Positions 38,400 through 51,549 of a DNA stretch of 64,000 nt are shown one piece after another. Origin of the DNA: Sabellastarte sp. h YS-2021. Taxonomy: Eukaryota > Annelida > Polychaeta > Sabellida > Sabellidae. The stretch lies in NCBI GenBank assembly GCA_964017235.1, contig OZ024938.1, positions 56,163,816-56,227,815 of the forward strand. The letters are read 5' to 3'. The notes below the pieces were generated by a model. That model made no database searches, was not told the origin of the DNA, and was given only the letters and a program-made list of their open reading frames with translations. Position numbers and translations under genes: made by a program. How positions within the stretch are numbered: the first letter of the stretch is position 1; each line of letters begins with the position of its first letter.

Positions 38400-39608
38400 C
38401 TAACAGCCCCAGTACTGGACACTTACAGCTTCAAAGTTCTTAACGATAACACAAGTAATAATCTGTAACTGTAGCATGAATGTCTGAGGTCCCAATAAAT
38501 CAATCTGACCTTTACACTTTAATGGTGTACTGCTACTACAATAACTGAATTTACATTCTTTTCGATTCAAAACTCACAAAGTATCAAGTAATTTAATAAC
38601 TTCCATAATTTTGACAGTTTGAAATTGTTAGAAGGTGTGCTGGTTTGGCCTTTTAACTGTTTCATGAATACCAGAACAGTTTATATTCATCACTGGGTAT
38701 TGATAGTCTAAGATCAGGCAGAATACAAGCAAACTCTCTCTTGGGGCTCTTAAAATGTCATGTTTGGTCTCACTTTGTCCTCTAACAGCCCCAGTACTGG
38801 ACACTTGCATCTTCAGACTTGTTTACTTGTAATTTATAGTCAGATCTATAACCATAGCACAAGTAATATTCTGTAAGTGTAGCATGAATGTTTGAGGTAA
38901 CAATAAATAAATCTGACTTATACACCTTAACATTGTACTGTTACTACAATAAGTGAGTTTCCCTTCTTTTTTGTATTCAAAAGTTGCAAAGTATCAACTA
39001 ATTCAATACCTTCTATAATTTTGACAGTTTGAGATTGTTAGGAGTGCTGGTTCATTCTTTTATCTATTCCATAAATACAAGAACAGTTAATATTCATCAC
39101 TGGATATTGATAGTCTGAGGTTAGGCAGAAAACAAGCAAACTCTCTGTTGGGGCTCTTAAAGGGTCATATTTTGGTCTCATATTTGACCCCTAAGATCCC
39201 CAGTATATGAGTTGATCATAAAATATCAATGACCACTTTTATTTACGTATGACCATCTCATATGTCAGCTTGGTTGCCTCAGGGCTTTTTTGCTATTTTC
39301 TGTTACTTTATAATTGTTATTATTAATAAACAAGCCTTGATTGGTTGTGGGTAAATAGCATATCTGCACAATGTACCTTCACTTAGGATCTCATTTTTAT
39401 GCACTAATAACATCTAACACCTGAATCATAACACTTGGTCATGAAAATTCACAACTTCTAAATAGCATTAGCCTACTTGTGACAGCTTGAGTTTCCTAGC
39501 TGAGGAAAATTAATATTAATCATTGGGCTAGACAGTCTGATTTAGGCAGAATACCAGTAAACTCTCTCCCGGGGCTCTTAAAAGGTCATATTCTTCTCAG
39601 TTTGTTCT
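38400..39608. repeat. Unit U33 (1,209 bp, beta)
   Basis: Twin of U23 at +11,202 bp, sharing all its private marks (ttggcctttt, aaaagttgc, cagaaaacaag, ttacgtatgacc, cttctcag end). Confidence 0.93.
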
Positions 39609-40817
39609 CTAACAGCCCCAGTACTGGACACTTACAGCTTCAAAGTTCTTAACGATAACACAAGTAATAATCTGTAACTGTAGCATGAATGTCTGAGGTC
39701 CCAATAAATAAATCTGACCTTTACACTTTAATGGTGTACTGCTACTACAATAACTGAATTTACATTCTTTTGGATTCAAAACTCGCAAAGTATCAAGTAA
39801 TTTAATAACTTCCATAATTTTGACTGTTTGAAATTGTTAGAAGGTGTGCTGGTTTGGTCTTTTAACTGTTTCATAAATACCAGAACAGTTTATATTCATC
39901 ACTGGGTATTGATAGTCTAAGATCAGGCAGAATACAAGCAAACGCTCTCTTGGGGCTCTTAAAATGTCATGTTTGGTCTCACTTTGTCCTCTAACAGCCC
40001 CAGTACTGGACACTTGCATCTTCAGACTTCTTTACTTGTAATTTATAGTCAGATCTATAACCATAGCACAAGTAATATTCTGTAAGTGTAGCATGAATGT
40101 TTGAGGTAACGATAAATAAATCTGACTTTTACACCTGAACATTGTACTGTTACTACAATAAGTGAGTTTCCCTTCTTTTTTGTATTCAAAACTTGCAAAG
40201 TATCAACTAATTCAATACCTTCTATAATTTTGACAGTTTGAGATTGTTAGGAGTGCTGGTTCATTCTTTTATCTATTCCATAAATACAAGAACAGTTAAT
40301 ATTTATCACTGGATATTGATAGTCTGAGGTTAGGCAGAATACAAGCAAACTCTCTGTTGGGGCTCTTAAAGGGTCATATTTTGGTCTCATATTTGACCCC
40401 TAAGATCCCCAGTATATGAGTTGATCATAAAATATCAATGACCACTTTTATTTATTTATGACCATCTCATATGTCAGCTTGTTGCCTCAGGGCTTTTTTG
40501 CTATTTTCTGTTACTTTATAATTGTTATTATTAATAAACAAGCCTTGATTGGTTGTGGGTAAATAGCATATCTGCACAATGTACCTTCACTTAGGATCTC
40601 ATTTTTATGCACTAATAACATCTAACACCTGAATCATAACACTTGGTCATGAAAATTCACAACTTCTAAATAGCATTAGCCTACTTGTGACAGCTTGAGT
40701 TTCCTAGCTGAGGAAAATTAATATTAATCATTGGGCTAGACAGTCTGATTTAGGCAGAATACCAGCAAACTCTCTCCCGGGGCTCTTAAAAGGTCATATT
40801 TGGTCTCAGTTTGTTCT
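39609..40817. repeat. Unit U34 (1,209 bp, beta)
   Basis: Twin of U24 (cacctgaacatt, cagcttgttgcc). It differs by agacttctttactt near 40024, a variant shared with U25, U35, U37 and U43. Confidence 0.93.
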
Positions 40818-42027
40818 CTAACAGCCCCAGTACTGGACACTTACAGCTTCAAAGTTCTTAACGATAACACAAGTAATAATCTGTAACTGTAGCATGAATG
40901 TCTGAGGTCCCAATAAATAAATCTGACCTTTACACTTTAATGGTGTACTGCTACTACAATAACTGAATTTACATTCTTTTGGATTCAAAACTCGCAAAGT
41001 ATCAAGTAATTTAATAACTTCCATAATTTTGACAGTTTGAAATTGTTAGAAGGTGTGCTGGTTTGGTCTTTTAACTGTTTCATCAATACCAGAACAGTTT
41101 ATATTCATCACTGGGTATTGATAGTCTAAGATCAGGCAGAATACAAGCAAACTCTCTCTTGGGGCTCTTAAAATGTCATGTTTGGTCTCACTTTGTCCTC
41201 TAACAGCCCCAGTACTGGACACTTGCATCTTCAGACTTCTTTACTTGTAATTTATAGTCAGATCTATAACCATAGCACAAGTAATATTCTGTAAGTGTAG
41301 CATGAATGTTTGAGGTAACGATAAATAAATCTGACTTTTACACCTTAACATTGTACTGTTACTACAATAAATGAGTTTCCCTTCTTTTTTGTATTCAAAA
41401 CTTGCAAAGTATCAACTAATTCAATACCTTCTATAATTTTGACAGTTTGAGATTGTTAGGAGTGCTGGTTCATTCTTTTATCTATTCCATAAATACAAGA
41501 ACAGTTAATATTTATCACTGGATATTGATAGTCTGAGGTTAGGCAGAATACAAGCAAACTCTCTGTTGGGGTTCTTAAAGGGTCATATTTTGGTCTCATA
41601 TTTGACCCCTAAGATCCCCAGTATATGATTTGATCATAAAATATCAATGACCACTTTTATTTATTTATGACCATCTCATATGTCAGCTTGGTTGCCTCAG
41701 GGCTTTTTTGCTATTTTCTGTTACTTTATAATTGTTATTATTAATAAACAAGCCTTGATTGGTTGTGGGTAAATAGCATATCTGCACAATGTACCTTCAC
41801 TTAGGAGGTCATTTTTATGCACTAATAACATCTAACACCTGAATCATAACACTTGGTCATGAAAATTCACAACTTCTAACTAGCATTAGCCTACTTGTGA
41901 CAGCTTGAGTTTCCTAGCTGAGGAAAATTAATATTAATCATTGGGCTAGACAGTCTGATTTAGGCAGAATACCAGGAAACTCTCTTCCGGGGCTCTTAAA
42001 AGGTCATATTTGTTCTCAGTTTGTTCT
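40818..42027. repeat. Unit U35 (1,210 bp, recombinant module 3)
   Basis: Twin of U25 (+11,202) and of U37 (2,419 bp right). It has tttcatcaatacc, gttcttaaagg, ggaggtcattttt and ctaactagc. Confidence 0.93.
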
Positions 42028-43236
42028 CTAACAGCCCCAGTACTGGACACTTACAGCTTCAAAGTTCTTAACGATAACACAAGTAATAATCTGTAACTGT
42101 AGCATGAATGTCTGAGGTCCCAATAAATAAATCTGACCTTTACACTTTAATGGTGTACTGCTACTACAATAACTGAATTTACATTCTTTTGGATTCAAAA
42201 CTCCCAAAGTATCAAGTAATTTAATAACTTCCATAATTTTGACTGTTTGAAAGTGTTAGAAGGTGTGCTGGTTTGGTCTTTTAACTGTTTCATAAATACC
42301 AGAACAGTTTATATTCATCACTGGGTATTGATAGTCTAAGATCAGGCAGAATACAAGCAAACTCTCTCTTGGGGCTCTTAAAATGTCATGTTTGGTCTCA
42401 CTTTGTCCTCTAACAGCCCCAGTACTGTACACTTGCATCTTCAGACTTGTTTACTTGTAATTTATAGTCAGATCTATAACCATAGCACAAGTAATATTCT
42501 GTAAGTGTAGCATGAAAGTTTGAGGTAACAATAAATAAATCTGACTTTTACACCTTAACATTGTACTGTTACTACAATAAGTGAGTTTCCCTTCTTTTTT
42601 GTATTCAAAACTTGCAAAGTATCAACTAATTCAATACCTTCTATAATTTTGACAGTTTGAGATTGTTAGGAGTGCTGGTTCATTCTTTTATCTATTCCAT
42701 AAATACAAGAACAGTTAATATTTATCACTGGATATTGATAGTCTGAGGTTAGGCAGAATACAAGCAAACTCTCTGTTGGGGCTCTTAAAGGGTCATATTT
42801 TGGTCTCATATTTGACCCCTAAGATCCCCAGTATATGAGTTGATCATAAAATATCAATGACCACTTTTATTTATTTATGACCATCTCATATGTCAGCTTG
42901 TTGCCTCAGGGCTTTTTTGCTATTTTCTGTTACTTTATAATTGTTATTATTAATAAACAAGCCTTGATTGGTTGTGGGTAAATAGCATATCTGCACAATG
43001 TACCTTCACTTAGGATCTCATTTTTATGCACTAATAACATCTAACACCTGAATCATAACACTTGGTCATGAAAATTCACAACTTCTAAATAGCATTAGCC
43101 TACTTGTGACAGCTTGAGTTTCCTAGCTGAGGAAAATTAATATTAATCATTGGGCTAGACAGTCTGATTTAGGCAGAATACCAGCAAACTCTCTCCCGGG
43201 GCTCTTAAAAGGTCATATTTGGTCTCAGTTTGTTCT
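42028..43236. repeat. Unit U36 (1,209 bp, beta)
   Basis: The head has ctcccaaag and gaaagtgtt like U26, U38 and U44. The tail has gagttgatcat and cagcttgttgcc like U34, so it sits at the junction of the 2,419-bp duplication. Confidence 0.92.
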
Positions 43237-44446
43237 CTAACAGCCCCAGTACTGGACACTTACAGCTTCAAAGTTCTTAACGATAACACAAGTAATAATC
43301 TGTAACTGTAGCATGAATGTCTGAGGTCCCAATAAATAAATCTGACCTTTACACTTTAATGGTGTACTGCTACTACAATAACTGAATTTACATTCTTTTG
43401 GATTCAAAACTCGCAAAGTATCAAGTAATTTAATAACTTCCATAATTTTGACAGTTTGAAATTGTTAGAAGGTGTGCTGGTTTGGTCTTTTAACTGTTTC
43501 ATCAATACCAGAACAGTTTATATTCATCACTGGGTATTGATAGTCTAAGATCAGGCAGAATACAAGCAAACTCTCTCTTGGGGCTCTTAAAATGTCATGT
43601 TTGGTCTCACTTTGTCCTCTAACAGCCCCAGTACTGGACACTTGCATCTTCAGACTTCTTTACTTGTAATTTATAGTCAGATCTATAACCATAGCACAAG
43701 TAATATTCTGTAAGTGTAGCATGAATGTTTGAGGTAACGATAAATAAATCTGACTTTTACACCTTAACATTGTACTGTTACTACAATAAATGAGTTTCCC
43801 TTCTTTTTTGTATTCAAAACTTGCAAAGTATCAACTAATTCAATACCTTCTATAATTTTGACAGTTTGAGATTGTTAGGAGTGCTGGTTCATTCTTTTAT
43901 CTATTCCATAAATACAAGAACAGTTAATATTTATCACTGGATATTGATAGTCTGAGGTTAGGCAGAATACAAGCAAACTCTCTGTTGGGGTTCTTAAAGG
44001 GTCATATTTTGGTCTCATATTTGACCCCTAAGATCCCCAGTATATGATTTGATCATAAAATATCAATGACCACTTTTATTTATTTATGACCATCTCATAT
44101 GTCAGCTTGGTTGCCTCAGGGCTTTTTTGCTATTTTCTGTTACTTTATAATTGTTATTATTAATAAACAAGCCTTGATTGGTTGTGGGTAAATAGCATAT
44201 CTGCACAATGTACCTTCACTTAGGAGGTCATTTTTATGCACTAATAACATCTAACACCTGAATCATAACACTTGGTCATGAAAATTCACAACTTCTAACT
44301 AGCATTAGCCTACTTGTGACAGCTTGAGTTTCCTAGCTGAGGAAAATTAATATTAATCATTGGGCTAGACAGTCTGATTTAGGCAGAATACCAGGAAACT
44401 CTCTTCCGGGGCTCTTAAAAGGTCATATTTGTTCTCAGTTTGTTCT
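43237..44446. repeat. Unit U37 (1,210 bp, recombinant module 3)
   Basis: Full unit and near-identical copy of U35, 2,419 bp to its left. Confidence 0.93.
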
Positions 44447-45655
44447 CTAACAGCCCCAGTACTGGACACTTACAGCTTCAAAGTTCTTAACGATAACACA
44501 AGTAATAATCTGTAACTGTAGCATGAATGTCTGAGGTCCCAATAAATAAATCTGACCTTTACACTTTAATGGTGTACTGCTACTACAATAACTGAATTTA
44601 CATTCTTTTGGATTCAAAACTCCCAAAGTATCAAGTAATTTAATAACTTCCATAATTTTGACTGTTTGAAAGTGTTAGAAGGTGTGCTGGTTTGGTCTTT
44701 TAACTGTTTCATAAATACCAGAACAGTTTATATTCATCACTGGGTATTGATAGTCTAAGATCAGGCAGAATACAAGCAAACTCTCTCTTGGGGCTCTTAA
44801 AATGTCATGTTTGGTCTCACTTTGTCCTCTAACAGCCCCAGTACTGTACACTTGCATCTTCAGGCTTGTTTACTTGTAATTTATAGTCAGATCTATAACC
44901 ATAGCACAAGTAATATTCTGTAAGTGTAGCATGAAAGTTTGAGGTAACAATAAATAAATCTGACTTTTACACCTTAACATTGTACTGTTACTACAATAAG
45001 TGAGTTTCCCTTCTTTTTTGTATTCAAAACTTGCAAAGTATCAACTAATTCAATACCTTCTATAATTTTGACAGTTTGAGATTGTTAGGAGTGCTGGTTC
45101 ATTCTTTTATCTATTCCATAAATACAAGAACAGTTAATATTTATCACTGGATATTGATAGTCTGAGGTTAGGCAGAATACAAGCAAACTCTCTGTTGGGG
45201 CTCTTAAAGGGTCATATTTTGGTCTCATATTTGACCCCTAAGATCCCCAGTATATGAGTTGATCATAAAATATCAATGACCACTTTTATTTACGTATGAC
45301 CATCTCATATGTCAGCTTGGTTGCCTCATGGCTTTTTTGCTATTTTCTGTTACTTTATAATTGTTATTATTAATAAACAAGCCTTGATTGGTTGTGGGTA
45401 AATAGCATATCTGCACAATGTACCTTCACTTAGGATCTCATTTTTATGCACTAATAACATCTAACACCTGAATCATAACACTTGGTCATGAAAATTCACA
45501 ACTTCTAAATAGCATTAGCCTACTTGTGACAGCTTGAGTTTCCTAGCTGAGGAAAATTAATATTAATCATTGGGCTAGACAGTCTGATTTAGGCAGAATA
45601 CCAGTAAACTCTCTCCCGGGGCTCTTAAAAGGTCATATTCTTCTCAGTTTGTTCT
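44447..45655. repeat. Unit U38 (1,209 bp, beta, mosaic)
   Basis: The head is like U36 (ctcccaaag, gaaagtgtt). The tail is like U33 (ttacgtatgacc, catattcttctcag end). Private marks are tcaggcttg near 44862 and cctcatggc near 45325. Confidence 0.92.
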
Positions 45656-46865
45656 CTAACAGCCCCAGTACTGGACACTTACAGCTTCAAAGTTCTTAAC
45701 GATAACACAAGTAATAATCTGTAACTGTAGCATGAATGTCTGAGGTCCCAATAAATAAATCTGACCTTTACACTTTAATGGTGTACTGCTACTACAATAA
45801 CTGAATTTACATTCTTTTGGATTCAAAACTCGCAAAGTATCAAGTAATTTAATAACTTCCATAATTTTGACTGTTTGAAATTGTTAGAAGGTGTGCTGGT
45901 TTGGTCTTTTAACTGTTTCATAAATACCAGAACAGTTTATATTCATCACTGGGTATTGATAGTCTAAGATCAGGCAGAATACAAGCAAACGCTCTCTTGG
46001 GGCTCTTAAAATGTCATGTTTGGTCTCACTTTGTCCTCTAACAGCCCCAGTACTGGACACTTGCATCTTCAGACTTGTTTACTTGTAATTTATAGTCAGA
46101 TCTATAACCATAGCACAAGTAATATTCTGTAAGTGTAGCATGAATGTTTGAGGTAACGATAAATAAATCTGACTTTTACACCTGAACATTGTACTGTTAC
46201 TACAATAAGTGAGTTTCCCTTCTTTTTTGTATTCAAAACTTGCAAAGTATCAACTAATTCAATACCTTCTATAATTTTGACAGTTTGAGATTGTTAGGAG
46301 TGCTGGTTCATTCTTTTATCTATTCCATAAATACAAGAACAGTTAATATTTATCACTGGATATTGATAGTCTGAGGTTAGGCAGAATACAAGCAAACTCT
46401 CTGTTGGGGCTCTTAAAGGGTCATATTTTGGTCTCATATTTGACCCCTAAGATCCCCAGTATATGAGTTGATCATAAAATATCAATGACCACTTTTATTT
46501 ATTCATGACCATCTCATACGTCAGCTTGGTTGCCTCAGGGCTTTTTTGCTATTTTCTGTTACTTTATAATTGTTATTATTAATAAACAAGCCTTGATTGG
46601 TTGTGGGTAAATAGCATATCTGCACAATGTACCTTCACTTAGGATCTCATTTTTATGCACTAATAACATCTAACACCTGAATCATAACACTTGGTCATGA
46701 AAATTCACAACTTCTAAATAGCATTAGCCTACTTGTGACAGCTTGAGTTTCCTAGCTGAGGAAAATTAATATTACTCATTGGGCTAGACAGTCTGATTTA
46801 GGCACAATACCAGCAAACTCTCTCCCGGGGCTCTTAAAAGGTCATATTTGGTCTCAGTTTGTTCT
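45656..46865. repeat. Unit U39 (1,210 bp, beta)
   Basis: The head is like U34 (6,047 bp left). The module 3 variants ttattcatgacc and attactcatt are shared with U42, 3,474 bp right. catacgtcag near 46516 is private. Confidence 0.93.
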
Positions 46866-48075
46866 CTAACAGCCCCAGTACTGGACAGTTACAGCTTCAA
46901 AGTTCTTAACGATAACACAAGTAATAATCTGTAACTGTAGCATGAATGTCTGAGGTCCCAATAAATAAATCTGACCTTTACACTTTAATGGTGTACTGCT
47001 ACTACAATAACTGAATTTACATTCTTTTGGATTCAAAACTCGCAAAGTATCAAGTAATTTAATAACTTCCATAATTTTGACAGTTTGAAATTGTTAGAAG
47101 GTGTGCTGGTTTGGTCTTTTAACTGTTTCATCAATACCAGAACAGTTTATATTCATCACTGGGTATTGATAGTCTAAGATCAGGCAGAATACAAGCAAAC
47201 TCTCTCTTGGGGCTCTTAAAATGTCATGTTTGGTCTCACTTTGTCCTCTAACAGCCCCAGTACTGTACACTTGCATCTTCAGACTTGTTTACTTGTAATT
47301 TATAGTCAGATCTATAACCATAGCACAAGTAATATTCTGTAAGTGTAGCATGAAAGTTTGAGGTAACAATAAATAAATCTGACTTTTACACCTTAACATT
47401 GTACTGTTACTACAATAAGTGAGTTTCCCTTCTTTTTTGTATTCAAAACTTGCAAAGTATCAACTAATTCAATACCTTCTATAATTTTGACAGTTTGAGA
47501 TTGTTAGGAGTGCTGGTTCATTCTTTTATCTATTCCATAAATACAAGAACAGTTAATATTTATCACTGGATATTGATAGTCTGAGGTTAGGCAGAATACA
47601 AGCAAACTCTCTGTTGGGGCTCTTAAAGGGTCATATTTTGGTCTCATATTTGACCCCTAAGATCCCCAGTATATGAGTTGATCATAAAATATCAATGACC
47701 ACTTTTATTTATTTATGACCATCTCATATGTCAGCTTGGTTGCCTCAGGGCTTTTTTGCTATTTTCTGTTACTTTATAATTGTTATTATTAATAAACAAG
47801 CCTTGATTGGTTGTGGGTAAATAGCATATCTGCACAATGTACCTTCACTTAGGAGGTCATTTTTATGCACTAATAACATCTAACACCTGAATCATAACAC
47901 TTGGTCATGAAAATTCACAACTTCTAACTAGCATTAGCCTACTTGTGACAGCTTGAGTTTCCTAGCTGAGGAAAATTAATATTAATCATTGGGCTAGACA
48001 GTCTGATTTAGGCAGAATACCAGGAAACTCTCTTTCGGGGCTCTTAAAAGGTCATATTTGTTCTCAGTTTGTTCT
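46866..48075. repeat. Unit U40 (1,210 bp, recombinant module 3)
   Basis: Full unit with a private ggacagttac near 46884. It has tttcatcaatacc, ctaactagc and a tail ctctttcgggg. Counterpart of U43. Confidence 0.93.
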
Positions 48076-49129
48076 CTAACAGCCCCAGTACTGGACACTT
48101 ACAGCTTCAAAGTTCTTAACGATAACACAAGTAATAATCTGTAACTGTAGCATGAATGTCTGAGGTCCCAATAAATAAATCTGACCTTTACACTTTAATG
48201 GTGTACTGCTACTACAATAACTGAATTTACATTCTTTTGGATTCAAAACTCGCAAAGTATCAAGTAATTTAACAACTTCCATAATTTTGACTGTTTGAAA
48301 TTGTTAGAAGGTGTGCTGGTTTGGTCTTTTAACTGTTTCATAAATACCAGAACAGTTTATATTCATCACTGGGTATTGATAGTCTATGATCAGGCAGAAT
48401 ACAAGCAAACACTCTCTTGGGGCTCTTAAAATGTCATGTTTGGTCTCACTTTGTCCTCTAACAGCCCCAGTACTGGACACTTGCATCTTCAGACTTGTTT
48501 ACTTGTAATTTATAGTCAGATCTTCAATACCTTCTATAATTTTGACAGTTTGAGATTGTTAGGAGTGCTGGTTCATTCTTTTATCTATTCCATAAATACA
48601 AGAACAGTTAATATTCATCACTGGATATTGATAGTCTGAGGTTAGGCAGAATACAAGCAAACTCTCTGTTGGGGCTCTTAAAGGGTCATATTTTGGTCTC
48701 ATATTTGACCCCTAAGATCCCCAGTATATGATTTGATCATAAAATATCAATGACCACTTTTATTTATTTATGACCATCTCATATGTCAGCTTGGTTGCCT
48801 CAGGGCTTTTTTGCTATTTTCTGTTACTTTATAATTGTTATTATTAATAAACAAGCCTTGATTGGTTGTGGGTAAATAGCATATCTGCACAATGTACCTT
48901 CACTTAGGATCTCATTTTTATGCACTAATAACATCTAACACCTGAATCATAACACTTGGTCATGAAAATTCACAACTTCTAAATAGCATTAGCCTACTTG
49001 TGACAGCTTGAGTTTCCTAGCTGAGGAAAATTAATATTAATCATTGGGCTAGACAGTCTGATTTAGGCAGAATACCAGTAAACTCTCTCCCGGGGCTCTT
49101 AAAAGGTCATATTCTTCTCAGTTTGTTCT
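48076..49129. repeat. Unit U41 (1,054 bp, first 155-bp deletion, beta)
   Basis: gtcagatct joins directly to tcaatacctt at 48523/48524, removing 155 bases of module 2. It has taacaacttcc and agtctatgatc and ends with cttctcag. Confidence 0.93.
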
Positions 49130-50339
49130 CTAACAGCCCCAGTACTGGACACTTACAGCTTCAAAGTTCTTAACGATAACACAAGTAATAATCTGTAACT
49201 GTAGCATGAATGTCTGAGGTCCCAATAAATAAATCTGACCTTTACACTTTAATGGTGTACTGCTACTACAATAACTGAATTTACATTCTTTTGGATTCAA
49301 AACTCGCAAAGTATCAAGTAATTTAATAACTTCCATAATTTTGACTGTTTGAAATTGTTAGAAGGTGTGCTGGTTTGGTCTTTTAACTGTTTCATAAATA
49401 CCAGAACAGTTTATATTCATCACTGGGTATTGATAGTCTAAGATCAGGCAGAATACAAGCAAACGCTCTCTTGGGGCTCTTAAAATGTCATGTTTGGTCT
49501 CACTTTGTCCTCTAACAGCCCCAGTACTGGACACTTGCATCTTCAGACTTGTTTACTTGTAATTTATAGTCAGATCTATAACCATAGCACAAGTAATATT
49601 CTGTAAGTGTAGCATGAATGTTTGAGGTAACGATAAATAAATCTGACTTTTACACCTGAACATTGTACTGTTACTACAATAAGTGAGTTTCCCTTCTTTT
49701 TTGTATTCAAAACTTGCAAAGTATCAACTAATTCAATACCTTCTATAATTTTGACAGTTTGAGATTGTTAGGAGTGCTGGTTCATTCTTTTATCTATTCC
49801 ATAAATACAAGAACAGTTAATATTTATCACTGGATATTGATAGTCTGAGGTTAGGCAGAATACAAGCAAACTCTCTGTTGGGGCTCTTAAAGGGTCATAT
49901 TTTGGTCTCATATTTGACCCCTAAGATCCCCAGTATATGAGTTGATCATAAAATATCAATGACCACTTTTATTTATTCATGACCATCTCATATGTCAGCT
50001 TGGTTGCCTCAGGGCTTTTTTGCTATTTTCTGTTACTTTATAATTGTTATTATTAATAAACAAGCCTTGATTGGTTGTGGGTAAATAGCATATCTGCACA
50101 ATGTACCTTCACTTAGGATCTCATTTTTATGCACTAATAACATCTAACACCTGAATCATAACACTTGGTCATGAAAATTCACAACTTCTAAATAGCATTA
50201 GCCTACTTGTGACAGCTTGAGTTTCCTAGCTGAGGAAAATTAATATTACTCATTGGGCTAGACAGTCTGATTTAGGCACAATACCAGCAAACTCTCTCCC
50301 GGGGCTCTTAAAAGGTCATATTTGGTCTCAGTTTGTTCT
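49130..50339. repeat. Unit U42 (1,210 bp, beta)
   Basis: Full unit and copy of U39 (cacctgaacatt, ttattcatgacc, attactcatt). Confidence 0.93.
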
Positions 50340-51549
50340 CTAACAGCCCCAGTACTGGACACTTACAGCTTCAAAGTTCTTAACGATAACACAAGTAATA
50401 ATCTGTAACTGTAGCATGAATGTCTGAGGTCCCAATAAATAAATCTGACCTTTACACTTTAATGGTGTACTGCTACTACAATAACTGAATTTACATTCTT
50501 TTGGATTCAAAACTCGCAAAGTATCAAGTAATTTAATAACTTCCATAATTTTGACAGTTTGAAATTGTTAGAAGGTGTGCTGGTTTGGTCTTTTAACTGT
50601 TTCATCAATACCAGAACAGTTTATATTCATCACTGGGTATTGATAGTCTAAGATCAGGCAGAATACAAGCAAACTCTCTCTTGGGGCTCTTAAAATGTCA
50701 TGTTTGGTCTCACTTTGTCCTCTAACAGCCCCAGTACTGGACACTTGCATCTTCAGACTTCTTTACTTGTAATTTATAGTCAGATCTATAACCATAGCAC
50801 AAGTAATATTCTGTAAGTGTAGCATGAAAGTTTGAGGTAACAATAAATAAATCTGACTTTTACACCTTAACATTGTACTGTTACTACAATAAGTGAGTTT
50901 CCCTTCTTTTTTGTATTCAAAACTTGCAAAGTATCAACTAATTCAATACCTTCTATAATTTTGACAGTTTGAGATTGTTAGGAGTGCTGGTTCATTCTTT
51001 TATCTATTCCATAAATACAAGAACAGTTAATATTTATCACTGGATATTGATAGTCTGAGGTTAGGCAGAATACAAGCAAACTCTCTGTTGGGGTTCTTAA
51101 AGGGTCATATTTTGGTCTCATATTTGACCCCTAAGATCCCCAGTATATGATTTGATCATAAAATATCAATGACCACTTTTATTTATTTATGACCATCTCA
51201 TATGTCAGCTTGGTTGCCTCAGGGCTTTTTTGCTATTTTCTGTTACTTTATAATTGTTATTATTAATAAACAAGCCTTGATTGGTTGTGGGTAAATAGCA
51301 TATCTGCACAATGTACCTTCACTTAGGAGGTCATTTTTATGCACTAATAACATCTAACACCTGAATCATAACACTTGGTCATGAAAATTCACAACTTCTA
51401 ACTAGCATTAGCCTACTTGTGACAGCTTGAGTTTCCTAGCTGAGGAAAATTAATATTAATCATTGGGCTAGACAGTCTGATTTAGGCAGAATACCAGGAA
51501 ACTCTCTTCCGGGGCTCTTAAAAGGTCATATTTGTTCTCAGTTTGTTCT
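50340..51549. repeat. Unit U43 (1,210 bp, recombinant module 3)
   Basis: Full unit with tttcatcaatacc, agacttctttactt, gttcttaaagg and ggaggtcattttt, like U35 and U37. Confidence 0.93.

Larger units (their letters stand above)
23450..42500. repeat. 8,007-bp tandem duplication with a nested insert
   Basis: The block from the tail of U19 through U25 into the head of U26 (1,184+1,210+1,184+801+1,209+1,209+1,210 = 8,007 bp) is followed by a second copy starting in the tail of U26. In the second copy the U27-U29 segment is itself doubled (3,195 bp), so U23-U25 match U33-U35 at 11,202 bp. Private marks confirm each pair. Confidence 0.88.
40818..45655. repeat. Dimeric higher-order repeat, 2,419 bp x 2
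   Basis: U35+U36 is followed by U37+U38 with matching private variants. The first 1,209-bp member ends like U34 and the second ends like U33, which places exchange junctions inside U36 and U38. Confidence 0.85.

Noticed and set aside
48436..48639. Plus-strand frame of 67 codons in the 155-bp-deleted units
   Set aside because: It exists only because the deletion joins two otherwise interrupted frames (also at 53120, 55383, 57646, 58372, 59427, 60482 and 62746). It is too short and low in complexity, and it is explained by the deletion alone.
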